From: Sediminicola sp047612485
GTDB lineage: Bacteria; Bacteroidota; Bacteroidia; Flavobacteriales; Flavobacteriaceae
Length of the DNA: 38,112 nt
Assembly: GCA_047612485.1 (NCBI GenBank)
Contig: JBLGAT010000021.1
Location: 1 to 38,112, forward strand
Direction of reading: 5' to 3'
Shown one piece after another: positions 8,814 to 18,800 of the stretch; position 1 is the stretch's first letter; each line of letters begins with the position of its first letter. The notes beneath the pieces were generated by a model. The model did no database searches. It saw nothing but the letters and a program-made list of their open reading frames with translations, and was not told where the DNA came from. The position numbers and the translations under genes were made by a program.

Positions 8814-9551
8814 CTATGGATTAACACAGAAATCAGTAGCCTGTGAAGTTCCAAAAGAACCTCCGCCATTAGCAACCTTTAGTATAGAACATTCAAGCGA
8901 AAAATTACCTGTAATTGTCCCATCACTTTGACCATCACCATAAGCGTCGAAAATTGTAAAAGTATAACATCCATCCTCTAAAAACACATCAGAAGTGTAA
9001 GTGCCACCACCAGAAACATTGGCATAAGGCCCACCAGAAGCAACCACAGTTGCCGAAGCATCAGTAATTTCCCAAGTAGTTTCAGAACCATAAGTATCGG
9101 TAACAACAGTTACAACGAAATCATTACATACGATTTCTTTAAAATACTCTATGCTCACTGTTTCATCATAAACCACCCCACCTTCTGGAGAAGCAAGATT
9201 CAAGACTAATTTATAGACCTCACCATCAACAAGTGAATCAAAATTAATTGTAACACCTAACATTCCAGTGTAAGCACCGGCAGGTATTGTTACCTGTCCT
9301 ATCGAGTAATTTTCACTCCCACCTACAGATGAATCATCAATGGTAACATTAAATGACCTATCTGCATCCGATACAGTAGTAACATTTACAGGTATTTCTA
9401 AAGATGATCCTTCCTCTGGCACGGTAACATTATAACCGGTTGTAGAGAACGACAAAGCTGTTTGTCCATTGACATCATCAAATATCACTACTTCTTCCTC
9501 ACAGGAAACAAAAACTAGTAGTAACATAATAATTGAAATATATTTTTTCAT
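8814..9551 (-). CDS. SusCD-associated lipoprotein with Calx-beta-like domain
   Basis: The 245-residue product has the lipobox FVSC (Cys17) followed by EEE, acidic residues typical of surface-exported Bacteroidota lipoproteins. Residues about 30-115 look like a Calx-beta domain ('ALSFSTTGYNVTVPEEGSSL ... VTIPAGAYTG'). Residues about 125-245 form a second beta domain ('TWEITDASATVVASGGPY ... YTFTIFDAYGDGQSDG') of the kind found as repeats in secreted adhesins and proteases. It is the last gene of the susC-susD unit, 14 nt after susD. It sits where SusE/SusF-like glycan-binding lipoproteins usually sit but has none of the SusE sequence features I know. A role in ligand capture at the cell surface is inferred. 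Confidence 0.7.
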   Translation of the reverse strand: MKKYISIIMLLLVFVSCEEEVVIFDDVNGQTALSFSTTGYNVTVPEEGSSLEIPVNVTTVSDADRSFNVTIDDSSVGGSENYSIGQVTIPAGAYTGMLGVTINFDSLVDGEVYKLVLNLASPEGGVVYDETVSIEYFKEIVCNDFVVTVVTDTYGSETTWEITDASATVVASGGPYANVSGGGTYTSDVFLEDGCYTFTIFDAYGDGQSDGTITGNFSLECSILKVANGGGSFGTSQATDFCVNP

Positions 9552-9565
9552 ATCTAGGTGTTTTA

Positions 9566-11014
9566 TTAATAGCCAGGATTCTGACTCAAGTTAGAATTAG
9601 CGTTAATCTCAGCAAGCGGTATAGGCAACTGAAATCTATTGTCTCCAGCTGGTAGTGTTAATATCTCTGGTGCAGTTCCTGAACCATCAATAATATCACC
9701 ATTATTAGATCTGGAAACTGCTTCTCCACGTCTTTTTAGATCAAAAAATCTATGACCTTCAAAAGCCAATTCAACTCTTCTGTTGAATTGAATAGCAGCT
9801 TCAAGAGCCTGTCCAACTTCGCCACCTACATAACTAGTAAATCGTTCATCACGTAATTCATTAAGTGTTAACAACGCTTGTGCTGTTTGACTCAATTCAA
9901 ACTGAGCTTCAGCTTTATTTAATAGAACCTCTGCCTTACGCATAACCTTAATGTCAACTCGTCCATTTACTTGGCCAGCTTCACCTAAGAACTTTTTTAC
10001 AGCGTTATAATCATTTCCTTGATTTGTACCAACAAATTGCAATACATTTCTCCTTAAGTCATTAGCATCAATATTATTGAAGAATTCAAGGTCAATTGCA
10101 TACTCTGAAATTGTAGCAGAGCTATTGGACTGGCTATATAATACGCCCACATTACTAAAGTTGGATTCAGAGGTAGTATTAACAGACAATTCAAAAACAA
10201 TACCTGCGCTTGAGGCGTCGGTATATACATCTGTTAGATCAGCTGCACTAGCAAGTGCCGTTGTCACATTGTTTGCAGCATCAATCGCTTTTTGATAATC
10301 ACCATTATAAAGATATACCCTAGATAAAATACCGTTAACAGCATTTGAATTGAGTCTTCCTTCACCATTGCTAACTCCGATTAGGCCAGCAGCCCTTTCC
10401 AAATCACCAATAATTTCTGCGTAATTGCTTGCTACTGTCTCACGAGATGGCGTCGCAAAAGGATCACCAGTATCTCCATCCTCAACCTTTAAATAAACAA
10501 TACCTAGAGATGCATTAGCATCTGTACTTTGCGTTGGTATTTTTGCATAAATACGAGCTAGGTCAAAATGAGCATAAGCTCTTGCTGCTAAAGCCTGTCC
10601 CAATATATTATTCTTATCAGGGCCATCAGGAAGATTGTCTATCTGCCCTATCACCAAGTTAGCTGCATTAACCGCTTCATAGGCTTCACTCCAATATAAT
10701 GGTACAGCACCTGCTGAATTAGGAACATATCTGTAGTCGAAATAATCTTCATTAGATCTTCTACCTGTCTGAACCAAGATTACGTTATCCGATAAAATAT
10801 CAGGCATACCTTGAAGTCCAGAACCAGAACTAGCGTAATAATTCCATAACTGACTATAAACTCCATCCACCCCATATTGGAATGTTTGCACACTGTTAAA
10901 AAATGTCTCTGGATTACCTTGTGTAAAAGGCTGTAATTCATTTATTTCATCGTCACACGCTACAAAAGCAAGCAACATGAATGAAAATGAAAGTAGTTTT
11001 ATATATTTTTTCAT
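9566..11014 (-). CDS. SusD/RagB family outer-membrane lipoprotein (pair 1)
   Basis: The 482-residue product has lipobox FVAC (Cys20) followed by DDE, a likely surface-export signal. It shows SusD hallmarks: TPR-like helices including 'LAARAYAHFDLARIYAK' near residue 145, a 'VMRKAEVLLNKAEAQFE' helix near 355, 'RRVELAFEGHRFFDLKRRG' near 410, and the terminal LSQNPGY. SusD proteins form the lid of a SusC transporter and bind its ligand. The gene lies 21 nt after its susC partner. Ligand specificity cannot be read from the sequence. Confidence 0.9.
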   Translation of the reverse strand: MKKYIKLLSFSFMLLAFVACDDEINELQPFTQGNPETFFNSVQTFQYGVDGVYSQLWNYYASSGSGLQGMPDILSDNVILVQTGRRSNEDYFDYRYVPNSAGAVPLYWSEAYEAVNAANLVIGQIDNLPDGPDKNNILGQALAARAYAHFDLARIYAKIPTQSTDANASLGIVYLKVEDGDTGDPFATPSRETVASNYAEIIGDLERAAGLIGVSNGEGRLNSNAVNGILSRVYLYNGDYQKAIDAANNVTTALASAADLTDVYTDASSAGIVFELSVNTTSESNFSNVGVLYSQSNSSATISEYAIDLEFFNNIDANDLRRNVLQFVGTNQGNDYNAVKKFLGEAGQVNGRVDIKVMRKAEVLLNKAEAQFELSQTAQALLTLNELRDERFTSYVGGEVGQALEAAIQFNRRVELAFEGHRFFDLKRRGEAVSRSNNGDIIDGSGTAPEILTLPAGDNRFQLPIPLAEINANSNLSQNPGY

Positions 11015-11035
11015 ATGTATATTTTTTATATAAAT

Positions 11036-14000
11036 TTAAAATCCTACTTCGATACCAAAAGTATACGACTTTGTTTGTGGGTAACTAAATAATGAAAATT
11101 CTCCCGGTACAAAACCAGCATCCCCCTGTTGAGCAGTTTCGGCAGAACCAAGACCAATTTCTGGATCTCCATTATACTTGGTAAATGTCAATAAATTCTG
11201 TCCAGAAGCAAAAATACGTAGTGAATTGATACCAAAATCCTTTAAAAATTCATTCGGTAGATTGTAATCCAAGGTCAATGTTCTTAACCTAACATAATCC
11301 CCTTTCTCCAAGAATCTAGTTGAAGTTTGATCCGCAGTTGCCTGAAATAGTGGACTTGGAAGTACATCCACATCTCCTGGTTGCTTCCAATAATTAAATG
11401 CTTCCACTCGTTGATTGCCATCAATATTTCCAATTGCAATTCCAGCTTCCCTTTGATTATTTATTATATAGTTACCTGATTTGTATATAAAATCAGCTCT
11501 TAAACCAAAACCTTTATATTTAAGAGAACTATAAAAACCTCCTTCAAAATCAGCAACCGGTGATTTCCCCTCCAACAAAGTCTGAAAGCTATCACTATAT
11601 TCCCCTGTAACATTACCATCTGTATCCAAATAAAGCGGAGCTCCATTTGCAGGATTTACACCAGCATATTCAACTAGGTAAAATGAATTAATTTCTTCAC
11701 CTACCCTTAGTATGGTATTACCGTTAATAATGTCCTCGCCATCGACCAAAGAAACCACTTTGTTATCAAGAAAAGTTGCATTACCTCCAATGGACCATGT
11801 AAAATTCATACTCCTAACAACATCAGCATTTAAAGAGACTTCAATACCGCTGTTTTCAATTTCCCCTATATTAGCTAAAATTGAATTATCTTCATCTCCA
11901 ACTGTTTGTGAAATTGGCCTGTTCAATAAAAGGTCTTTGGAATTTTTCTTAAAGTAATCCACAACACCGTTAACTCTATTATTAAATAACCCAAATTCAA
12001 CCCCAACATCCAATGTAGCTTGCGATTCCCATTGTATTTGTGGGTTACCTACCCCAACAGGGATTGCCGTTGTTAAACCATTGTATGTATTAAAGTTCAA
12101 TAAGTTTAAGTACTCGAAATTACCTATATTCTGGTTACCTGAAGTACCGTAGGATGCTCTAAGTTTTAGATTGTTGAACACAGAATTATCCATGAAAGAT
12201 TCTTTCGCAATGTTCCATGCTCCACTTCCACTATAGAAATATCCGTATTTATTATCTGGACCAAATCTAGATGACCCATCCCTTCTAATAGAACCGGATA
12301 AGATATATTTTCCATCATAATCATAATCCAAAAACAACCCTTGCGAGAATAATATCCTTCTTCTTTCTTCACTACCTGCACTAGTTGCTTCGGCAGCTAC
12401 ATCTTGATAAGCTAGATCCGGGGTTGGAAAACCTCTACTTGTAGCAAATAAATCTGTATAGATATTTTCGTTATATTCTAAAAGGAAAGTAGCTCCAAAA
12501 TTATGAACACCGTTAAAAGTATCTGCATAATTAAATAAATTGTTCACATTATATTCAAATGATTGAGCGTAGTTATCTGTTTGTGAACCAGGAAAATTAG
12601 CATCCCCAACAAAGGCTTGTAGAACACCACCTGCAATAGACCTATTAGTTCTATTAAACCTGTTGCTTGTTGCCCCTACAGAAAATCTGTTAGAAAATTT
12701 GTCAGATAATTTTATATCGGCAAACATACTACCAATCATAAGGAAGTTTCTATTATCCTCCGGCTCTGTCTGTAATGCCAAGGCAATTGGGAATCCAGAT
12801 GAAGTAGGGTTATATACAGGATTTCCATCTGCTCCATTTACGATACCTCCTTGTGCATCCCTTAGAAATAATGGCTCATAAGGACGATAATCATACATGG
12901 CTCTAAATGGGTTCTGCACATTGTTTCTATCCCTTGGAAGATCCGTTGTACTTCTTGCGAAAGAAAGATTAGTACCAATATTTAACCATTCTTTTGCTTG
13001 GTAAGTAGTATTAACTCTAGCTGAAACTCTTTCAAATCCATCTATGTTATCAACTATACCAGTATTTTTATCATATCCCAATGATAAGAAATAGGTTAGT
13101 TTTTCTTCACCACCAGAAATAGACAATGAGTTAGATTGAATATAAGATTTCCTAAGAAGCTCTTCTTCCCAATTGGTATCCAAAGACCGCAATATAGCAA
13201 GTTGTTCTGGGCTAGCAGAAGCGCCAGGCAAACTTTGAGCTGCATTAAATCCCAAATCCGCAAATTGTCTTTCCAATTCCAGTTTTTGGCTAGCATTCAT
13301 CAAATCAAAAGGATCCTGAATTCTAGAACCTGAACCAACTGAAGAACGAAAAGTGATTTTAGCATCACCAGGCTTACCTGTTTTAGTCGTAATCAATATA
13401 ACACCATTTGCACCACGTGATCCATACTTAGAAACCGTTGCTGCATCTTTAAGAATAGAAAACGAACCAATATCGTTTGGATTTATGTTGTTAATAAAAT
13501 CCTGACCTACTGGTTGTCCATCCACTACATATAAGGGAGTGCTACTGGCATTAATAGAACCCACACCCCTAATCTGAACAAAAGCAGTGCTTCCCGGCCT
13601 ACCATTGGCAGCTGTTACCTGAACACCTGCTGCTTGACCTTGAAGAATATTATCAATACTCGTAGAAGGAACAAAAGCCTCAATACTTTCTGCAGACACC
13701 GTTGAGATAGCAGATGTAGAAAGTTCTCTAGACTTAGAGCCGTAACCTATAACAATAACTTCTTCAAGGGCTTGAGCATCTTCTTCCATTTGAAGATTCA
13801 TAACAATCGAAGAACCAATTGTTCGATTCACTGTCTTCTGACCTATATAACTAAACCTTAAAACCTGCCCTTCTGAGGCAGATATTGAGTAGTTACCGTC
13901 AAAATCTGTTTGAACACCTGTTGTAGTACCAACTACAACAACCGAAACACCAGGTAATGGAAAACCGTCTTGGGCCGTCACATTACCTGAAATAGTTTTT

Positions 14001-14071
14001 CCTTGCGCAAAGGAAAAACTTACACACAACACCATAAAAGATGTTAAAATCCAAGTTAACTTTGATTTCAT
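11036..14071 (-). CDS. SusC/RagA family TonB-dependent transporter (pair 1)
   Basis: The 1011-residue product has a signal peptide (1-22, ending FAQG). A carboxypeptidase-regulatory-like domain follows (about 25-95, ISGNVT...DFDGNYSI). Then come the LEEVIVIGYG segment that starts the plug, a TonB plug domain (about 110-230, with 'LQGQAAGVQV' and 'VRGVGSI'-like blocks and 'SRGANGVILITTK'), and a long barrel ending YTFGIEVGF. Size and domain order are those of the SusC family, which imports oligomers across the outer membrane using TonB energy with a SusD lid. It is the first gene of a three-gene operon. Its 5' end and leader are nearly identical to those of the second susC at 18896. Confidence 0.93.
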   Translation of the reverse strand: MKSKLTWILTSFMVLCVSFSFAQGKTISGNVTAQDGFPLPGVSVVVVGTTTGVQTDFDGNYSISASEGQVLRFSYIGQKTVNRTIGSSIVMNLQMEEDAQALEEVIVIGYGSKSRELSTSAISTVSAESIEAFVPSTSIDNILQGQAAGVQVTAANGRPGSTAFVQIRGVGSINASSTPLYVVDGQPVGQDFINNINPNDIGSFSILKDAATVSKYGSRGANGVILITTKTGKPGDAKITFRSSVGSGSRIQDPFDLMNASQKLELERQFADLGFNAAQSLPGASASPEQLAILRSLDTNWEEELLRKSYIQSNSLSISGGEEKLTYFLSLGYDKNTGIVDNIDGFERVSARVNTTYQAKEWLNIGTNLSFARSTTDLPRDRNNVQNPFRAMYDYRPYEPLFLRDAQGGIVNGADGNPVYNPTSSGFPIALALQTEPEDNRNFLMIGSMFADIKLSDKFSNRFSVGATSNRFNRTNRSIAGGVLQAFVGDANFPGSQTDNYAQSFEYNVNNLFNYADTFNGVHNFGATFLLEYNENIYTDLFATSRGFPTPDLAYQDVAAEATSAGSEERRRILFSQGLFLDYDYDGKYILSGSIRRDGSSRFGPDNKYGYFYSGSGAWNIAKESFMDNSVFNNLKLRASYGTSGNQNIGNFEYLNLLNFNTYNGLTTAIPVGVGNPQIQWESQATLDVGVEFGLFNNRVNGVVDYFKKNSKDLLLNRPISQTVGDEDNSILANIGEIENSGIEVSLNADVVRSMNFTWSIGGNATFLDNKVVSLVDGEDIINGNTILRVGEEINSFYLVEYAGVNPANGAPLYLDTDGNVTGEYSDSFQTLLEGKSPVADFEGGFYSSLKYKGFGLRADFIYKSGNYIINNQREAGIAIGNIDGNQRVEAFNYWKQPGDVDVLPSPLFQATADQTSTRFLEKGDYVRLRTLTLDYNLPNEFLKDFGINSLRIFASGQNLLTFTKYNGDPEIGLGSAETAQQGDAGFVPGEFSLFSYPQTKSYTFGIEVGF

Positions 14072-14400
14072 TTAATTGATTTTTGAATTAGTTTTCGCGA
14101 AAATGATATTAAAAATGTGATTTTCCAAAATATCCCTAAGACCATATCCTCAATTGTTAACATAGCCGCATTTTTTGTAAATAATTTAATAATTGTGAGT
14201 TTATATTGAGAATAACATTAATGTTAAATTCAAATTTCATAGAATACACGTTAAAAATATTAAGAATTATTTCCCCGTATTAGTCGATGAATTTTATGGA
14301 CCCATAACTCTACAGAAACCATAAGGTTTATTTTTTTAAAGATCAACAAGCACCACCAAACCCTTATTGTCCTTTTATCATTGCTTCTAACTCAAAATAA
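14072..14400. promoter_or_regulatory. upstream region of susC pair 1
   Basis: This 329-nt A/T-rich non-coding interval holds the promoter of the downstream susC operon. I did not find a full TTG/TAnnTTTG match. The 21 nt next to the start codon are shared (one indel) with the leader of the other susC, and a perfect 14-bp palindrome lies at 14213-14226. No gene is visible. Confidence 0.45.
14213..14226. promoter_or_regulatory. 14-bp perfect palindrome, possible operator
   Basis: TAACATTAATGTTA is self-complementary and lies 142 nt upstream of the susC start. It could be the site of a dimeric regulator, but the A/T-rich background makes chance palindromes common. No second copy was noticed upstream of the other susC. 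Confidence 0.25.
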
Positions 14401-14430
14401 AAAAACCCCCGCTGTTGCGGAGGTTTTTTT
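14401..14430 (-). terminator. terminator of the second susCD operon
   Basis: The hairpin has a 12-nt left arm (AAAAACCCCCGC), loop TGTT, and right arm GCGGAGGTTTTT with one mismatch. On the minus strand it follows the susD stop at 14456 by 25 nt and ends in a T-tract. The A/T flanks would let it work in both directions. Confidence 0.8.
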
Positions 14431-14455
14431 ATTGTATTTATACTATTACTAGTAT

Positions 14456-15868
14456 TTAGTAACCAGGATTTTGCTCTATAAAAGGAGACAAATCTCTAAC
14501 ATCTTGAGGAATTGGATATATTGTACCATTCATACCTGGTTGAGATAAATTTACATCTGGCATACCAATCCTTCTCAAACTTAAATTATTACGTAACAAG
14601 TCCATTCTTCTGAAACCTTCAAAAGCAAGCTCTTTACGACGTTCATTCAAAATTTGATTTAAATTAAGCGCGACTAAATTTAACAGACCAGCTCTTTGTC
14701 TCAACCTATTAATGTCAGCCAGAGGAGTTGCTCCCACAGTAGTACTTGCTCTAAAGTTACCTTCAGCTCTAATTAAGTACATTTCAGTAATTCGTATTAC
14801 TGGAGCGTCATCATCTAGGTTTTGAAAATTAATGAATTTACTTGTAAAAATCCGTTGTACCGCATTCGCATCACTACCGGTTTGTTGTAGTGTTGTGAAC
14901 CTTAAATCTCCGATTTCTTCTTGATATGCAGCGATCAGGTTATCTGTAAATGGAGCATCACCTCTACCATTTGGCACTGGATTACTTAAGCCTGTAAACC
15001 CTTGAAATGAATCTTGACCATCGTCTGCATTATTTACTAAAGTAAAAACATGTTCTGTAGAACCACTTTCGTCATAAAACGTGTAGTCTGATGCTAGTGC
15101 ATAGAAAGAATCGCTTATAACTTGATCTGCCATCATGGCTGCCTCAGCAAACCTTTCTTGATACAAATACAATCTAGCCAATAAAGCACGTGCAGCTCCA
15201 GGGCTCGCTTTTACTCTTGTGCCTGAAGCCAAATCTGATATTGCTGCAAGCAAATCAACTTCAATTTGGTCATGAACTTCACCTAAAGTAGCTCTAGGAA
15301 CTTCTACACCTAATTCAGAAGTTAATACCAAAGGAACAGAAAGATTTGCTCTACCAGCTCCAACCTGTAAAGGCTGTCCAAAAAATGAAGACATATTTAA
15401 GTAAACCAATGCTCTCATAAAACGAGCTTCTGCTATTGCTTGGGCTTTTTCACCAGCTGTAAATGTAGGCACGTCTACCAACGGCACATTATCTATAACT
15501 AAATTCGCAGAACCTATTGTTTCATAATTATCATCCCAAAATGCAGATATTGATGTATTTGTTGGGATTATAGTATACAACCTAATCTCATTAAAGGTTG
15601 GAAACGTACCCTCAAAGTCAACATTGTCTGACAACCATTCCCCGCTTAATTGCAGTGTTCCATTAAGTACGTCATCTTGTTGAGCAGAACTGTACATACC
15701 TTCTACAACACCCAGAGCTAAACTCTCATCAGCAAAGGCCAACTCATTCACAATATTATCTTCAGGTAATACATCTAACTTGCTATCGCAAGAAAAATAT
15801 AATCCTGCCACTGCAAACAGTAATACTATATTTATTTTTTTCATAATTGTTTTCATAATTAAATTCAT
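14456..15868 (-). CDS. SusD/RagB family outer-membrane lipoprotein (pair 2)
   Basis: The product is 470 residues from the first ATG; a start at 15844 (MKKINIVLLF) gives a more usual lipoprotein signal, with lipobox YFSC. SusD features are present: 'AEARFMRALVYLNMSSFFG' near 140, the helix 'GAARALLARLYLYQERFAEA' near 225, 'ITEMYLIRAEGNFRAS' near 355, 'ERRKELAFEGFRRMDLLR' near 410, and the ending FIEQNPGY. It begins 10 nt after the upstream susC and is terminated at 14401-14430. It is only distantly similar to the SusD at 9566, so the two pairs probably handle different ligands. Confidence 0.9.
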   Translation of the reverse strand: MNLIMKTIMKKINIVLLFAVAGLYFSCDSKLDVLPEDNIVNELAFADESLALGVVEGMYSSAQQDDVLNGTLQLSGEWLSDNVDFEGTFPTFNEIRLYTIIPTNTSISAFWDDNYETIGSANLVIDNVPLVDVPTFTAGEKAQAIAEARFMRALVYLNMSSFFGQPLQVGAGRANLSVPLVLTSELGVEVPRATLGEVHDQIEVDLLAAISDLASGTRVKASPGAARALLARLYLYQERFAEAAMMADQVISDSFYALASDYTFYDESGSTEHVFTLVNNADDGQDSFQGFTGLSNPVPNGRGDAPFTDNLIAAYQEEIGDLRFTTLQQTGSDANAVQRIFTSKFINFQNLDDDAPVIRITEMYLIRAEGNFRASTTVGATPLADINRLRQRAGLLNLVALNLNQILNERRKELAFEGFRRMDLLRNNLSLRRIGMPDVNLSQPGMNGTIYPIPQDVRDLSPFIEQNPGY

Positions 15869-15878
15869 CTTTTAGAGA

Positions 15879-18800
15879 TTAAAAGGATACATTTAAACCT
15901 AATGTTACCGTCGCAGCTTGAGGTATGTTAAAGAACTCTTCACCTATTGCTCCGTTACCGTCTGCACCTCTAGAGGTTTCAGGGTCATAACCATCTAATC
16001 CTTGTCCTTTAAAAGTAGCTAAATTTGTAGCAGTAGCATAAATCCTTACTGCGCTAATAAAAGCTTCATCAAAATACTTCCTTGGTAGGTTATAATTAAG
16101 TGTAACGTTCTTTAGTCTTAAAAAACTTCCATCTTCCAACTGACTCGTTGAAGCTTGTTGGTAATTTCTGATTGTAGTACTACTTGGCGAAGGAATCAGC
16201 GCATTTTCACCAGGATTCTGCCATTGACTTAAGGTTCTGGTAGTCTTGTTGAAACCAGATAAAACGTTCTCTGTAAACACTCTTGTGTTTAAGAAAATAT
16301 CATTACCATAAGAGAAATTAAACAACGTACTTAACGTGAAATTACCGAAAGTGAAATTGTTTGTTAGACCACCAACCCAGTCAGGATTTGCTTGACCAGC
16401 AATTACCCTATCTGCTTGTGTTGGAGTTGTGGTAAGATTACCATCTACATCTAACCATTCAAAATCACCTGTTTGTGCATTAACTCCTGCAGCACGGATT
16501 AAATAAAATGAGTTTATAGATTCACCTTCAATAGCTCTTTGTCCGGAAAAACTTCCTCCCAAAGCCACAAATTTTCTTCCTGCTTCATCAACTGATGCAG
16601 TTTCAGGCAAACTAGTAACTTGGTTTTGAACAAATCCAAGATTCAAGTTTGTGGTCCATTTAAACTTGCCAGAATTAACATTAACAGAACTTATGTTTAT
16701 ATCAAACCCACTATTTTCAACTTCCCCAACATTTTCATTTCTTCCATTAAGTCCGTTATTAAAGGTACCATCAAGAGGAACAAAAAGGATCAAATCATTT
16801 GTAGTTCTCTTGTAGTATTCTACACCTAAATTTAATCTTCTATTGAAGAAAGATGCTGAAATACCTGCATCTACACCTGTAGTTTTTTCCCAACGTAAAT
16901 CTGGATTTGGTAGGGTGGTAGGTCTTAAACCAGAATTACCATTATAAGGAGATACGAAGAACGTCCCTAAAGATGCAAAGTTTCCGATTCTGTCATTACC
17001 AGATGTACCTGTACTAGCATTTAATTTTAAATCTTGAATCCAAGAGACATCTTTTAAAAAGTTTTCATCAGAAACGTTCCAACCTAAAGCAGCAGACCAG
17101 AATGTACCATATTGATTATTGGCACCGAATCTAGAAGAACCATCTCTACGGAAAGATCCTTCAAAAACATACTTACCGTTATCAAAATCATATGTTCCTC
17201 TTGCAAATTGAGAAACCAACCTTGAAGCAGTACCGTTAGAACTTGTGGTAGGGAATAAAGATGCTGAGTCTACATTGAGTAATGCATCAGACAAGAATCC
17301 AGTACCTTCAACAGCTATTGAGCGTCTGTCATTTTGTTCATAAGCAAAACCACCAATTACATTCACTGTATGTTTATCTGCAAACGTTCTATCGAACGAT
17401 AAAGTTTGGGTAGCAATTAATCTATTTTGTTGGTCAATGCTATTAAAAGCAGAACCTCCAGGAGTAAGTATTTCTATGTCGCGTTGTTGCGCCTCAACAG
17501 ATACTCTATCTATACCTATATCTGATTTAAACTTTAAACCACCTACAAAAGAAGAAAGATCTATCTCGGCAAACATATTACCTATGATTCTGGTTTGTGT
17601 AGATAAATTTAGTTCTAATAGCTCCTGAGCAACTACGTTACCACCACCTACGTTACCAGCAGTTGTAAAATTACCATCTGCGTCTCTAATAGGCACATCA
17701 GGTCTTTGCAAACCGGCTATTGTGTAAGGTGCAGCAAAAGCATTTTCTGAAGGTGTTCTATCAAATTTATTTAAAGAACCATTAAAATTTAAGCCTACCG
17801 TTAACCAGTCGTTTGCTTTAGTTTTTAAATTAAATATAAAAAAATTTATTTTTAAATTACTTCTAAAACTTGTTCTTTGTAGGTTATTCCCAACCAAAAT
17901 ACCCTCTTGATCTTCGTAAGTCACACCCACAAAGTAACTGGTTTGTTTGTTTCCACCACTAATACCTAAATTGTAAGACGTAGAAACAGCCTCTCTAAGT
18001 ACCAAGTCAATAAAATCAATATCAGCTCCTTGACTAACAACATTAGTCCCATTAAGTCCACGTACTTGTATAAATTCCTCTGTGTTTAACAAATCAGGCG
18101 TGTCTGTAACTCTTGCAAACGAAGTGTTTACATCAAAAGTAACTTTCACCTTTCCGTCTGTACCACCGGTCTTAGTTGTTATTAAAACAACACCGTTAGC
18201 TCCTCGAGAACCGTATAGAGCGGTAGCTGAAGCAGATTTCAAAACAGTAATATTTGCTATATCATTTGGGTTAATACTAGCCAAAGGATTTAGACCCTGT
18301 CCACCACCTTGGGTTCCAGTTAAAAAATCATCTCCAAGTGGCACTCCATCAATAACAAATAAAGGTCTTGAATCTGTACCAATAGAACTATTACCTCGTA
18401 TTCTAACTTCCGGAGCAGCTCCAAGAACCCCTGAACTACCTACAACCTGAACACCTGCTGCTTGACCTTGCAAGATGGATTGTGGATCTGTCACAACAAG
18501 ATTATCAATTGCTTCTGAACTAATTGTAGAAACACTTGTAATGGACTTCTTTTTGGATTGCAAACCGTATGCAACCACAACCACTTCTTCTAATGCCTGA
18601 GCATCATCTTCTAATTGAACATTAACTGCATTTGCAGCTCCAATCAACTTTTCAGTTGTCTTTTGACCCACATAGCTAAAACGCAATACCTGTCCGGAAT
18701 TGGCTTTAATCATGTAATTACCGTCAAAATCTGTTTGAGTTCCGGTAGTTGTTCCAACCACCACGACGGATACTCCAGGCAATGGCAAACCAGCCTGGTC

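Noticed and set aside
18082..18450. 122-codon plus-strand frame inside susC
   Set aside because: Antisense to a strongly conserved TonB plug region; no start signal or family resemblance.
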